From assembly GCF_013393385.1 (NCBI RefSeq), contig NZ_AP023239.1, positions 2,728,001 through 2,792,000 of the forward strand: 64,000 nt of DNA. The letters are read 5' to 3'. Position 1 is the stretch's first letter. The number at the start of each line of letters is the position of its first letter. Below the pieces are notes generated by a model. It was not told the origin of the DNA. It worked only from the letters and a program-made list of their open reading frames with translations, and did not search any database. The translations under genes and the position numbers were made by a program. Positions 54,406 to 64,000 of the stretch are shown in pieces. This DNA is from Paenibacillus sp. URB8-2 (lineage in GTDB: Bacteria > Bacillota > Bacilli > Paenibacillales > Paenibacillaceae).

Positions 54406-54993
54406 ATAATGCTGATCTGCTGATGGATGCCATCCGGGGATACGACTCCGAGGTTGACAGCAAAGCAGTGTGATGATGCTGAGCTTCAAATAAGGCGGAA
54501 TTTCTCCCTCTTATTTTCGTGAAACTGGGGATTCCGGTAGACTGAGCGGGAAAATCTCCCTTCTAATCTGGCCTTTTGGCCGAATTTGAATAGGAATGGG
54601 TAAATAAACCGGAGATTTTCCCGCTTAATGACTGTTTCGTCCCTTTTTTGCGAAATAACAGTGAGGTTTTCCCTTTCATCACCCACGCATATTGATCCCA
54701 TTTAACACGGATACCTATATAATCTACTGATCTCAAAATCACCCGTTCCACCAGAAACCGCACATGCCTGCAGATATCCCAGACAACCCATGCATCCCAA
54801 ACAACCATATATCAGCACAGCTCTCAATCCTCACATCCTACATATCCTCATACCCACACATCAGCATAGTTTTATTGGATATAATCAGAATGGGAGGATT
54901 ATGAAGTTTTTTGGCGAATGTTGTATAATCCTTAATTGAATTTGCTTGGTCACCTATTGATTACTAAACTTGAAGTCAAAGTAATTGAGGGCA
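54406..54993. other. Intergenic region with an inverted-repeat element
   Basis: Nearly 600 bases without a gene. The first half carries the inverted repeat at 54488-54690; the second half is AC-rich and shows no structure I can name. Confidence 0.6.
54488..54690. repeat. Large imperfect inverted repeat
   Basis: GCGGGAAAATCTCC at 54546-54559 is the reverse complement of 54611-54624. The flanks keep partial complementarity outward, for example TTATTTTCG in the left arm against CGAAATAA in the right. Such two-armed palindromes resemble miniature elements or intergenic repeats. Confidence 0.5.
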
Positions 54994-56206
54994 CTAGTAC
55001 CTTGACCTATTTTTATTCTAGTTTTATGCTCTTTCTATAAGAAAAATATGGGAGGGCAAGCAAATGAACAAAAAATACGAGGTTCGGCTTGAGCCGAAAG
55101 AACGTGAAAGAATTGAACAACTTCTTCATGCCGAAACGACATCTCCCGGCATTCGCCGCCGCTGTCTCGTGCTGCTTCTTTCGGATGAAAATCAAGGTGC
55201 TATTCCCAAGCAGACTGAAATTGCCAGTCGTTCAGGAGTCAGTAATGCAACCGTTTTTACACCGTTAGAGACTACTGTACCCACGGACTGGAGCAAACGC
55301 TCTGTTACCGCCGCCGTGCTGAACCGGCACGCCCTTCACCGATCACCGGTGAGGTGGAAGCCCGAATTATTGCATTAGCCTGCTCTGAGCCTCCAAAAGG
55401 GTATGCGCGCTGGACGATTCGTTTGCTAACGCGCCGAGTCATTGAGCTGAATATTTTAGAATCGGTCGGACGAGAAACCATTCGGACGACTTTAAAAACG
55501 AAACTTAAGCCTCACCTGAAAAACAATGGTGCATTCCCGCCAAATCGAGCAGTGAATTCGTCGCTCGGATGGAAGACGTCTTAGAGACCTATGCCCTGCC
55601 TTATGACCCTGAAATCCCGCTCATTTGTATGGATGAACAGCCGATCCAGCTGCTCGATCATTCGCGCCCACCGCAACCTATGAAGCCAGGACAGGTTCTG
55701 CGAGAAGACTACGAGTATGTTCGCAAAGGCAGCTGCAGCCTGTTTCTGTTCACGGAGCCGCTCGCCGGGTGGCGTCACGTGCAGGCTTCGGAAAGACGCA
55801 CAAAATCCGATTGGGCTCTGCAGATCCAAGAACTGCTGGAGGTCCACTACCCAGAGGCGAAACGGGTTCGGCTCGTGATGGATAACTTGAATACCCATAC
55901 GATCTCGTCCTTGTATGAAACCTTTCCGCCTGAACAGGCGTTGGCTTTGGCAAAACGGCTAGAGATCCATTATACCCCTAAGCATGGAAGTTGGTTAAAC
56001 ATTGCTGAGATAGAACTCAGTGTAATGACGATCCAATGCCTGAACCGCCGAATCACCTCTATTGAAGAATTGCAGGGCGAGGTGTCCGCTTGGGAAACCG
56101 AACGCAACCGAATTCAGAAATCTGTCGATTGGCAATTTACCACGGAGCAGGCACGAGGCAAGTTAAAGCATTTGTATCCTGAAATTTGATCTGGTCAAGG
56201 CACTAG
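54994..56206 (+). mobile_element. IS630-family insertion sequence (degenerate)
   Basis: About 1.2 kb. Terminal inverted repeats CTAGTACCTTGACC (54994-55007) and GGTCAAGGCACTAG (56193-56206) match at 13 of 14 positions and contain TA, the IS630 target dinucleotide. The transposase is disrupted by two frameshifts, so the element is inactive unless helped in trans. It sits directly upstream of the HerA/OLD genes. Confidence 0.8.
55064..56189 (+). pseudogene. IS630-family transposase, two frameshifts
   Basis: Three frames together give a full IS630 transposase. N-terminal helix-turn-helix (LEPKERERIEQLLHAETTSP; IASRSGVSNATVF) runs to about 55257, where a one-base shift is needed. GEVEARIIALACSEPPKGYA and the second HTH continue to about 55520, where a base appears lost from an A-run. 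The DDE domain follows: ICMDEQPIQLL, VRLVMDNLNTH and YTPKHGSWLNIAEIELSVM, containing the D, D and E. Confidence 0.88.
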
Positions 56207-56242
56207 GGATAGAATATTGAGTAACGAGGGAGTGCAAGTCAT

Positions 56243-58057
56243 ATGGATATTTTAATGAAGGATCATCCATTTGGACAAATTGTTTCGATTACTGGCATGA
56301 GCGTGACCATAGAAATTTATCAAGATATCTTAGCAAATAACTTGGAACAAGAAAAAGTATTAGAAGCAGGAAAAAATATCAAGCTCAATGTAGGAACTGT
56401 TGGAGATATTTTTCTAGTTGGTGGGCCTTCAACTCATAATATAATGCATTTTGGTATTTTCGAGGAAATCAAGCTGGTTTCATCATTTGAACAAGATCCA
56501 TATGGGCTCCATAGAAGCACTGAACCAAAAAATAAGGCTATTGCAGTTGCAAAAGTAATTGGTTATCAAGATTTAAAAGTAAAGAACGAACTAAAGTTTA
56601 TGCGCGGAGCGGGGCATTATCCAAAATTTAATGCGAAATGTCATTTATTATCTCCCGAGGAGAAGAAACAGCTTTTTGCCTTAAATGAAGGCGCTGGGAT
56701 AACAATTGGAAAAGCATCTGGTGTTCAGGAAGAGGATATTTCCATTCATATAGACAAGTTTCTTGGAAAACATTCTGTGATTTTGGGTTCAACAGGATCA
56801 GGGAAATCATGTACTGTGGCCAGTATCATGCAAAATGTCCTGAAAAGTCATCCTTACAGCCATGTTGTATTTTTTGATCCGCATGATGAGTATGATAATG
56901 CTTTTCCAAATAAAAGGGGCAGCTATAAAGTAAATAAGATTGATTCTGTAGATCTTCACACTCCGTATTGGCTATTAAATTTTGATGAATTTCAGTCTGT
57001 TTTTCTTGGTGAAGTGGACCTTTACAAGAATAGCAACGGTATCCGTATTCTGAAAGAAACCATAGTATCGTTAAAAGAACGTGAACAAGAGAAAATAAAA
57101 GCAACTGTTGGGGAGATTGCCAAGGTAAATATTAACGCTCCGCTCTATTTCTCATTTGCAGATGAATTATTACCTACTTTAATTAGATTAAATAAAAGGA
57201 CAATCTGGAGTTCTGATAACGAACCTGCTATCGACTTAAGTACAGGTGATTTTTTGCCCAGTTCTGGCAATACCAACATTCCTAGAGACGGTAAGATGGA
57301 CAAAGTTCATCAAGATAAAAATTATTATGGAGAACTCGACCAAGTAATTGAAAAACTACAAAGTATATATTCAGATCGACGATACCAATTTTTGTTTCCT
57401 AATAACTTTGATGTCTCGACTTCATTCTATAGATTTATGGAAAGTTTATTGTCCGTTCCATCTGGTGGCAAAACAACTCAACTGACTATATTTGATTTAT
57501 CTACACTGCCTTCAGAAGTTATGCCAATCATCATCGGGGTCATATCTCGTATATGCTTTGAGTATAAATTATGGGATCCTAGCCCAAAAAAACTACCACT
57601 ATATCTTGTTTTTGAAGAAGCTCATAATTACATACCTAAAGAGTCGAATTCTATAACACGACTGCCTAAAAAGTATTTAGGTAGAATTGCAAAAGAAGGG
57701 CGTAAGTACGGAATTAACCAGCTAATCATTAGTCAAAGACCATCCGATCTATGTGAAACGATTGTATCCCAGTGTTCCAATTTTTTTGTTCTTCGGGTGA
57801 CTAATCCCAATGATCAAGCTTTTATAAATCAAGTGCTTCCAGATCATTTAAATACATTATCGAGCATGATTCCCTTTTTTCAAAATGGAGAGTGCTTGGT
57901 TGCGGGAGAATGTGTCACTATACCTACTAAGGTTATTATCACTCCACCTTCTCCTGAACCAAACTCGAGTGATGTTGGATTTAGTTCGATCTGGAAGAGA
58001 AGGCTTAATAATTATAATGTGAGAGACACAATTCATCGTTGGTGGGATGTCGAATAA
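56243..58057 (+). CDS. HerA/FtsK-type P-loop ATPase (DUF87), candidate defence translocase
   Basis: A 604-residue protein. A HAS-barrel-like N-terminus (GQIVSITGMSVTIEIYQ) precedes the HerA ATPase: Walker A GSTGSGKS (182-189), VVFFDPHDEYDNAF, Walker B PLYLVFEEAHNYIPKES and GRIAKEGRKYGINQLIISQR with sensor/arginine residues. HerA rings pump DNA and usually team with nucleases (NurA) or defence effectors (SIR2, DUF4297). Here the next gene overlaps as TAATG and encodes an AAA+TOPRIM nuclease. AT-rich composition compared with the 34-54 kb region suggests horizontal transfer. Confidence 0.92.
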   Translation: MDILMKDHPFGQIVSITGMSVTIEIYQDILANNLEQEKVLEAGKNIKLNVGTVGDIFLVGGPSTHNIMHFGIFEEIKLVSSFEQDPYGLHRSTEPKNKAIAVAKVIGYQDLKVKNELKFMRGAGHYPKFNAKCHLLSPEEKKQLFALNEGAGITIGKASGVQEEDISIHIDKFLGKHSVILGSTGSGKSCTVASIMQNVLKSHPYSHVVFFDPHDEYDNAFPNKRGSYKVNKIDSVDLHTPYWLLNFDEFQSVFLGEVDLYKNSNGIRILKETIVSLKEREQEKIKATVGEIAKVNINAPLYFSFADELLPTLIRLNKRTIWSSDNEPAIDLSTGDFLPSSGNTNIPRDGKMDKVHQDKNYYGELDQVIEKLQSIYSDRRYQFLFPNNFDVSTSFYRFMESLLSVPSGGKTTQLTIFDLSTLPSEVMPIIIGVISRICFEYKLWDPSPKKLPLYLVFEEAHNYIPKESNSITRLPKKYLGRIAKEGRKYGINQLIISQRPSDLCETIVSQCSNFFVLRVTNPNDQAFINQVLPDHLNTLSSMIPFFQNGECLVAGECVTIPTKVIITPPSPEPNSSDVGFSSIWKRRLNNYNVRDTIHRWWDVE

Positions 58058-59988
58058 TGTCGTATTTTATAAAGCAAATTTCCATTGAGCATTATAGAGG
58101 AGTAAAGAATAAACAAGTCCTTTTGCTATCAAAAAGAAACCATGCAACATTTATTGTCGGACCGAATAACTCTGGAAAATCGTTATTGGCTAGGCTCGTT
58201 CGGATATTTCAATACAATTTGGATGGACAAGTCAAAAATACGATGAAGTTTGCCGCGGAGAAGATAACAGATAACGATTTTTACAACTTAGATACGAGCA
58301 ACCCCATTGTCATGGATTTTACTATTGATAATTCTAATCTCGTACATTATCAAGATCCGAATTTAAATAAATTGGTGAAGTTTGATGAAACGGAGATGGT
58401 CATTCAAATTCATAAATGCGGCAAGCAATATTTAGGGAATATCTGTATAGGTATAGATGGAGTCCGTTCACATATAGCTACAAATAAAAACCAATCTCTT
58501 GAAATAGCATTTAATACGGAGTTTTTAAATAGCGTTGGAATTAACGACGAAGAAGTTGTGAAGATATGCAATGCTTTATATAGCATATTTCAAGGAAGTA
58601 TACTGGTATTCGACCCAATTCGAGCTTTTGACCGTGCAGGTGAAGACAGTATAACCGTAAGTGGGTACGAGCTTGTGAATTGGTTGAATGAAACGGAGCA
58701 CCTTTCTGAGAAAAGAACCGCAAAAGATAAAGTGAAGCAGTATATTGAAAAGCAACTTCATCTGGATTCACCTGTTGCGGTCTCATCAAATGTTAATCAG
58801 AAAGAACTGAGGTTCACCTTTAGCGGTAATATGGAGTTGTCGTCGAGAGAAGTCGGAACAGGGTATACGATGTTGTATATTTTGTTAATGGAACTTGTTC
58901 GTAATAAAAAAATGTTAATAATTATAGACGAAATTGAAAGTCATCTGCAGCCAGGCATTGTTAGAGAAGTAATGAAAGTTATAAAACAAATTGGAAGCGC
59001 TCAGTTTATTATTTCTACCCACTCACCTATTGCAATAGAGACAGCGACAGAAGAAGATTATTTATATCGTTCTCAAAAAATTGAAGGAGCATGTTCATTT
59101 AGTGGTTTTTTCAAACATGTCGGGTCAGATCCTTCGGGTTCTAGAATTTCTAGAGAGATTTGCAATGAATTAGGTGTGCTCCCGGGCGATGTTTTATTGA
59201 GTAATAGTGTTATCTGGGTTGAGGGCCCATCTGAAGTTTTTTGGCTTCGAACCTGGATCAAAACCTATTGTGAATATCTAATTAGTCAAGGCAAGCTGAA
59301 CACTTATTTATTGGAGGGGCTGCATTACTCACTACTTATGACAGGCGGTAGTACAATCTCCCATTATTCTTTCGAGGAAGCTGTAATTTCGCTTGATGAT
59401 ATTGAAGAAGATACGTTATTAAAAGTGCTTAAAGTAAACCCAAATCCTTTCGTAGTAATCGATTCTGATCGTACAACCAAGGACTCTCAAAAATACAAGC
59501 GATTCATAAGGATTGCAAAAGAATTAAACAGACAGAATCGGACGCATTACCTATTAAATGACTGTGTTATTGATAATGAAGATAATATCGAAAGTCAAAC
59601 TGATCAAATTCCAAATCTTTGGATTTTGTCCGGAAGAGAACTAGAAAACTATACTCATCCTGAACTCCTAAAAAAATTCTATTCTCAAAGGGAGCAGCAT
59701 CCTTCATCCCAAATTAGCGGATCTTTGTCAGTATCTGATTGGGATGTATTTTCCTCCTCCGAAGGGGCGGGTCGCATATTAGAAAGCAGAGGGCTTACTG
59801 GAGTGGCTGCAAAAAGCGGTACTATTAAGCACAAAGATGAACTTGCTAGGTACATATATAACAACTTTGAAGTTAAGCATTTATTAAAGCAAAGCATTAT
59901 TCCACAGCCCAATGCTGCAATGATTGATGATCTTATTAAAGGTTTGGATAAAATCATTGCGTATATAAAAAAGGTTAATTACTTGTGA
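58057..59988 (+). CDS. OLD-family AAA ATPase + TOPRIM nuclease
   Basis: A 643-residue protein. The N-terminal SMC/Rad50-like ATPase has Walker A GPNNSGKS (35-42), signature LSSREVGTGYTML, Walker B MLIIIDEIESHLQPG and H-loop FIISTHSPIAIE. The C-terminal TOPRIM domain has Glu in VIWVEGPSEVFWL (about residue 390) and DxD in VVIDSDRTTKD (about 469). That architecture is shared by OLD nucleases and GajA of Gabija. ATG overlaps the HerA stop, so the two are almost certainly translated together. No UvrD-like gajB follows, so it is not standard Gabija. Confidence 0.92.
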   Translation: MSYFIKQISIEHYRGVKNKQVLLLSKRNHATFIVGPNNSGKSLLARLVRIFQYNLDGQVKNTMKFAAEKITDNDFYNLDTSNPIVMDFTIDNSNLVHYQDPNLNKLVKFDETEMVIQIHKCGKQYLGNICIGIDGVRSHIATNKNQSLEIAFNTEFLNSVGINDEEVVKICNALYSIFQGSILVFDPIRAFDRAGEDSITVSGYELVNWLNETEHLSEKRTAKDKVKQYIEKQLHLDSPVAVSSNVNQKELRFTFSGNMELSSREVGTGYTMLYILLMELVRNKKMLIIIDEIESHLQPGIVREVMKVIKQIGSAQFIISTHSPIAIETATEEDYLYRSQKIEGACSFSGFFKHVGSDPSGSRISREICNELGVLPGDVLLSNSVIWVEGPSEVFWLRTWIKTYCEYLISQGKLNTYLLEGLHYSLLMTGGSTISHYSFEEAVISLDDIEEDTLLKVLKVNPNPFVVIDSDRTTKDSQKYKRFIRIAKELNRQNRTHYLLNDCVIDNEDNIESQTDQIPNLWILSGRELENYTHPELLKKFYSQREQHPSSQISGSLSVSDWDVFSSSEGAGRILESRGLTGVAAKSGTIKHKDELARYIYNNFEVKHLLKQSIIPQPNAAMIDDLIKGLDKIIAYIKKVNYL

Positions 59989-60309
59989 AACCTCTAAATC
60001 TTGTCCCCCCTTCCTACTGTATTAAGATAGCCGATTAAGATGAGGGGATACTCGGCTACACAATGTTAGAAATAAATCAAACGAGGCAAAATAATTGTAG
60101 GATCGAGCGCTACTTATCTTAGTAAATGAAGTTCCCACTTGGTTAGCGTTTCTCATACACTGGGACAACACAGCAAATGTGCTACCATTTCGTACCCACA
60201 AAACTTAAGAATAACCTTGTACAGATGAAGGTATTTCTTCACATTAGTCAAAATCACTATAGATAAACGTGGAAACTGCACAAATATCTATAACGAGGAG
60301 GTCGTATTT
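59989..60309. other. Intergenic region inside the defence island
   Basis: No gene. A hairpin TAGCCGA/TCGGCTA lies near 60032-60060 without a T-run. The 320-base gap suggests a separate promoter for the next gene; none is convincing by eye. Confidence 0.5.
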
Positions 60310-63300
60310 TTGAGCGCTAAAGATAACATCATTTCAACAATACAACAAATGATTCATTTAGAACCAATGATTTTATTTTTGGGTGACGGTTTTGATATGC
60401 GTCGGCATGCTGATCTATATGGAATCAGTTGGAGTTGCGTTTTCACAACTCAAATGGACACGCAAATTACTAATTTATTCTCAAGCGATACTCGAAAAGT
60501 GAAACCAGTCTATTCTGCTTGGGACTTAGAGGATCTTCCTTGGAGCAAGACGCAAATGCCGCTCGTTTGGCTCTTTGGCGATTCAGAATATAACGTGGAG
60601 CGCCGAGCTTCTGAAATAGAAACGGAAGCCGAGAACATGTTTAACGTCATCAAAAGCAGACTCAAAGAGTTTGGTCGGATGGTTTGTGTCGGATTTAACC
60701 CAGACCATGAGGTCATTGATGCCAAAAGCGCTAAATAATTTAGCCTATAGCGTCAAGCGGAAGCCTCTGATTTATTTCTTAGAAGCCAATGAAATTATTA
60801 CGGAAAATCGGCGCTGCAAAGAGGCGATTGAAGACGGTTACGCAGTTACTTCTATGGAATCAATCACGGATCTTTATTGGCAACTAGACGAAGATTTGTT
60901 CGATACAATTGATTTTTTAGGAGACGATGATTTTTCAACACAAAATTCCAATCGAGACAAGCGACTCTTCATTAACGGGACACCATATTCATTGAGTTCC
61001 GCTTCAGAAAAAGAAACCCTATTTTACGTCAGCCGGTTTGCCACATTGCTGGATTATGACACGGTGAATACGAGTGTTGTGTTTCCACGTGAGCTCCGTA
61101 CAAACTACTTTAAAACTTTTTTAAAGAATAGTGCGGAAGGAGAACCACTATGGTATGGTTTCCACGAAGAGCAAAACTTCCATATTAACCGTTATTTCGA
61201 GAATGATCTATATATAGAAACGAATGCTATCTTGAAAGACGCCAATACAAGAGACCGCAAAGCCAAGCCCATTATGTTGTGCGGCCAAGCCTGTAGTGGC
61301 AAATCGAATGCTTTAGCCGCGCTTGCTGTTCGCATTTTTAGCGATAAAACATATCCTGTCATTTATATTAAAGATCCTGGCATCAGCTTTTCTTACGATT
61401 ACTCTGATGAAATTGGCTGGCAAGCGAATAGTCTATTCGGCCATCTGGAAGACTTAATCAAAATACTTGAAGAAAAAACAGATTCCGCGGTACCTGTTCT
61501 GATCATATGGGATTTGGCAGCATATTCGCCGGAGTCTCGCAAGAAAGCGATTAAGCTATTGAATGCTTTAAGGAGCTTAGGTAGAAAAGTTCAAATCGTT
61601 TGCTCTTCTTATGAGTTCATTAATCAGCATGATGACGAGTATTTTAAAGTCATCAATGTAGACGTCAAGCTACGAGAAGGAGAACTGGATAAAGTTAAAG
61701 ACTGTCTACATAAAAATGGTGGTTACAGTAGGACTGATGTCGATCTGTTGATCGACCGCTACGGCGGGAACGAAAACTTCCTTGCTTCCATGTACATCAT
61801 TGACGAAATCCGTTCCACGCTCAGCCAAAAGATTACGCAGGAAGTCGACAAAGGGACAAGTCAACTTGTTGATCATGTCATTGATATATCCGAGCAGCAT
61901 CACATAGACTTCTTTGAAAATACGTTTGCTAATGCACTCAAGAAGGCCTATGATGATGCGGGTAAAAAGTTCGTATGGTTCGTCTCAGAATACGATGGGA
62001 CAGAAGAAGCGAGCCGCAAGGAGTTAGATGAGAAGTTCCGAATGATCATCACTTCTGTTGCCATTTGCACTTGGTACGGCCAAAAGGTGCCCTATGTTTT
62101 TGCCCTCCGTATGATGGGGGGATTCGGCACAGGTAACCAAGCGTTGCGAGGTGCCATTTCTTCAGCGACGTTTCTTGCCTTCGAAAAAAATGAAGATGAC
62201 AGTTGGGATAGTACGGTCAGCATTCGAACCGAATTGGAATCGAGGTTATTATTAGAGGGATTTGGGATAAGTCCATTCCAAAGAGACGGAAAGATCAAAA
62301 TCCTAAACTATATCATTACCATTTTGTTAAAGCATGTTAATTGTCGGAATAGAGATGAATATGAGCTAATTCGCAATGTTATTCAATTGGTTGGTCCTAA
62401 TAATCATACATTCAAGCAGAAGAAACTATGGGATGAAGCTTATAATTCATTCGATGAACTAATTGGTGCACTTAATGATTATAGAGAAAAGGAGAAGGAC
62501 AATAGTCTAGTTTTGCAAGAAATTACACTTCGGAGAGAATATTGTTTAATGCCTAAGTGTCCGCTAACTGACAAAGAGAAGTTGGACGCTTATAAGGAAG
62601 CACTCGAAATTGCCGAGAAGCAAATTCGGGAGCGGGAACAAATCATCTCTCATTCCGGAAATAATCATCGAAAAATGGATTTGACTCTTGCACAATTAAA
62701 AATAGAGAAGGCGAATCTGAACAATCGGATTTTCCAGCTGCCCAAAATGGACGAAGCTTATCGAGGCATGTTGTTCGACGATGTTTACGATTCGCTGCAA
62801 GACGTTTTGGTTGCTTATCCAACAAACGGCTATGCGTATTCGCCAATCCTCAATGCAGGATTAAATCAACTAAGGCATGCAAAAAAAGAAGAATTACAAT
62901 ATATTTCACATACGTTGCGGCAAATGTACTCGGTGCTTGACTTTTTTCAAGCTTCTGAAGACAGTTTCACCATTGAAAGTCGAGATGAATTAAACAGACT
63001 TCGAGGTGAAATCGGTATGAGAATGGACGAATTATTAGATAGCGATGACTACTTCATTAAGTCCGTTGAACGTAAAGAACCGACAGGGATTTACTTAAAA
63101 GCCTGCAATATTATCAGGGAACTGGAAAAGAAAGTGCAAGGTAAGTTCAATTATAATGAACCTTTGTTTAAAAAGAGCCATATAAATACATGTGAAAAAA
63201 TTATTCAGCTTTTCAATCATTATGCAGAAATCTCTCACCATGATCCCGCCAGCTTATTTATGCTCATTAATATAAAATGGTTATATCATAATCGATTCCC

Positions 63301-63811
63301 ACTATTTGGAGAAAAAGAATGTCAGCCAACGCGCTTGAACCAAACAGAGTGGAAAGAGCTACTTTATTTGTGTGAACATTATTTTCAATGCAGTCGATTC
63401 ATTAGGGACCGAATCCGTTACTTGGCGGCGCTTTGCAGCGCACAACTTGGGGACTATTATTCTACACAAGAATACCTAAAACCCTTCAGAGATTCGAGAG
63501 AGTATGAGAAGCGAGCGTTACATTTAATTTGCGATAAGAATGGGGTTCCGCAAACTTTTACCGCTAAGTTTAAATACGATTATGACACAGCCAATCGTCG
63601 AGGATACATGGTCATTTACGATAATGCAGATAAAAAGCAGCACCGACCGCTTCTGGATCGTGTCATATACCGACTTGAAAATATTCACCACCGTGACGAG
63701 GTTCGACGAGGCGGTATCATTGAAAATGTACAACTCTCCCTCTCCTATACTGGTTTTCAGGCACATCGTCGACGCAAAAATTATAAAGAATTGGAGAGGG
63801 GTGATGCATGA
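60310..63811 (+). CDS. SIR2-like/STAND P-loop NTPase, split by one frameshift
   Basis: Two frames make one protein of about 1,166 residues. Residues 1-140 resemble a degenerate SIR2 domain: FLGDGFD in place of the GAGxS loop, LVWLFGD where SIR2 has LHG (catalytic His lost), and VCVGFNPDHEV like the GxSxSDPD motif. The reading then shifts +1 in GATGCCAAAAGCG near 60725-60733, and the following frame carries Walker A CGQACSGKSNAL, Walker B VPVLIIWDLAAYSP and a long helical C-terminus, a STAND-like layout. Start is TTG at 60310 behind GAGGAGG. A single extra A in the A-run would explain the shift. Confidence 0.8.
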
Positions 63812-64000
63812 TGAAAGACAGCATTCTCTTTTCTCATGCACAGATAGACAGAATGAATGCGCTGGCGAAAAGTATACATCCCAACCTACTTGTTTCATAT
63901 TATTACAACCCAAAATTGTTTTGTGAACATAGCAGTGATAAAGAACGTTTTTGGACTGCATTGACCAACTTATATAGCTTGTTTTTTGATTGCAGCCCTT
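63808..64000 (+). CDS. Unknown partner gene, cut by window end
   Basis: At least 64 residues (SILFSHAQIDRMNALAKSIH; ERFWTALTNLYSLFFDCSP) open to the window end. The ATG at 63808 overlaps the STAND gene's TGA, with GGAGAGGGG upstream, so it is probably co-translated with it. No family recognised from the visible part. Confidence 0.75.
   Translation, partial: MMKDSILFSHAQIDRMNALAKSIHPNLLVSYYYNPKLFCEHSSDKERFWTALTNLYSLFFDCSP

Noticed and set aside
52585..54489. Long minus-strand open frame opposite exoA and the M29 aminopeptidase
   Set aside because: It is antisense to two well-supported genes, has no family motifs and has low-complexity Arg/His-rich composition typical of a shadow in GC-rich coding DNA.
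54486..54808. Short minus-strand frames over the inverted repeat
   Set aside because: They are translations of the repeat itself; small hypothetical proteins like this arise from such repeats.
58057..59988. Calling the locus a Gabija system
   Set aside because: The nuclease resembles GajA, but no UvrD/PcrA-like GajB gene is adjacent; the partner is HerA.
1..64000. CRISPR array, tRNA or rRNA genes
   Set aside because: I looked for regularly spaced repeats, cloverleaf-like sequences and rRNA signatures and saw none; the TnpB element is not linked to a CRISPR array.

Overview
The window reads as chromosomal DNA of a Paenibacillus-like Firmicute. The evidence is strong AGGAGG-type ribosome binding sites, frequent GTG and TTG starts, an SLH-domain protein, a YesM/YesN-type two-component pair beside an LplB/LplC-type ABC importer, a TPP riboswitch and a T-box. 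Most genes have moderate to high GC. Two stretches are visibly AT-richer and look acquired: about 24.5-33.2 kb (in patches) and 56.2-64.0 kb.

Layout. 1-4.9 kb (minus strand): a thiamine precursor salvage operon, thiZ-thiX-thiY-thiM-thiD-thiE, behind a TPP riboswitch and terminator. 4.9-13.2 kb: a 5'-truncated pentapeptide-repeat gene, an O-antigen-ligase/TPR membrane protein, an SLH protein, an AraC/GyrI-like regulator, a Fur-family regulator with a Fur/PerR-like box, an AIM24-family protein and a small secreted protein. 13.2-17.7 kb: copies of a structured intergenic repeat around an AraC regulator and a three-gene sugar (or polyol) dehydrogenase/isomerase operon. 17.7-22.2 kb: an oligo-1,6-glucosidase, an APH-fold kinase and a divergent TetR/SDR pair.

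22.2-34.0 kb is a patchwork accessory region. It holds GlnRS under a T-box (unusual for Firmicutes), a GNAT acetyltransferase, a TnpB-only IS200/IS605-type element inserted into the remnant of an effector-binding-domain gene, remnants of a serine recombinase, a collagen-like protein, an Lsa-type ABC-F ribosome-protection gene with an attenuator leader, a methyltransferase, a VOC protein, an Lrp-family regulator and a divergent carbamoyltransferase.

34.1-48.9 kb is devoted to carbohydrate sensing and uptake. A YesN/YesM pair diverges from an LplB-LplC-binding-protein importer. Next comes a LacI regulator with two operator-like palindromes, a maltose-type ABC importer and a GH31 alpha-glucosidase. 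49-54.4 kb holds a secreted nucleosidase-like protein, a DNA alkylation repair protein, an MFS transporter, ExoA and an M29 aminopeptidase.

54.5-64.0 kb is the most interesting part. An imperfect inverted-repeat element and a decayed IS630 copy lead into an AT-rich cluster: a HerA/FtsK-type ATPase overlapping an OLD-like AAA+TOPRIM nuclease gene, then a large SIR2-like/STAND P-loop protein (split by one frameshift in an A-run) overlapping another gene cut by the window end. This looks like an anti-phage defence island. The pairing of HerA with an OLD/TOPRIM nuclease beside a STAND gene is the best candidate for an undescribed system here.
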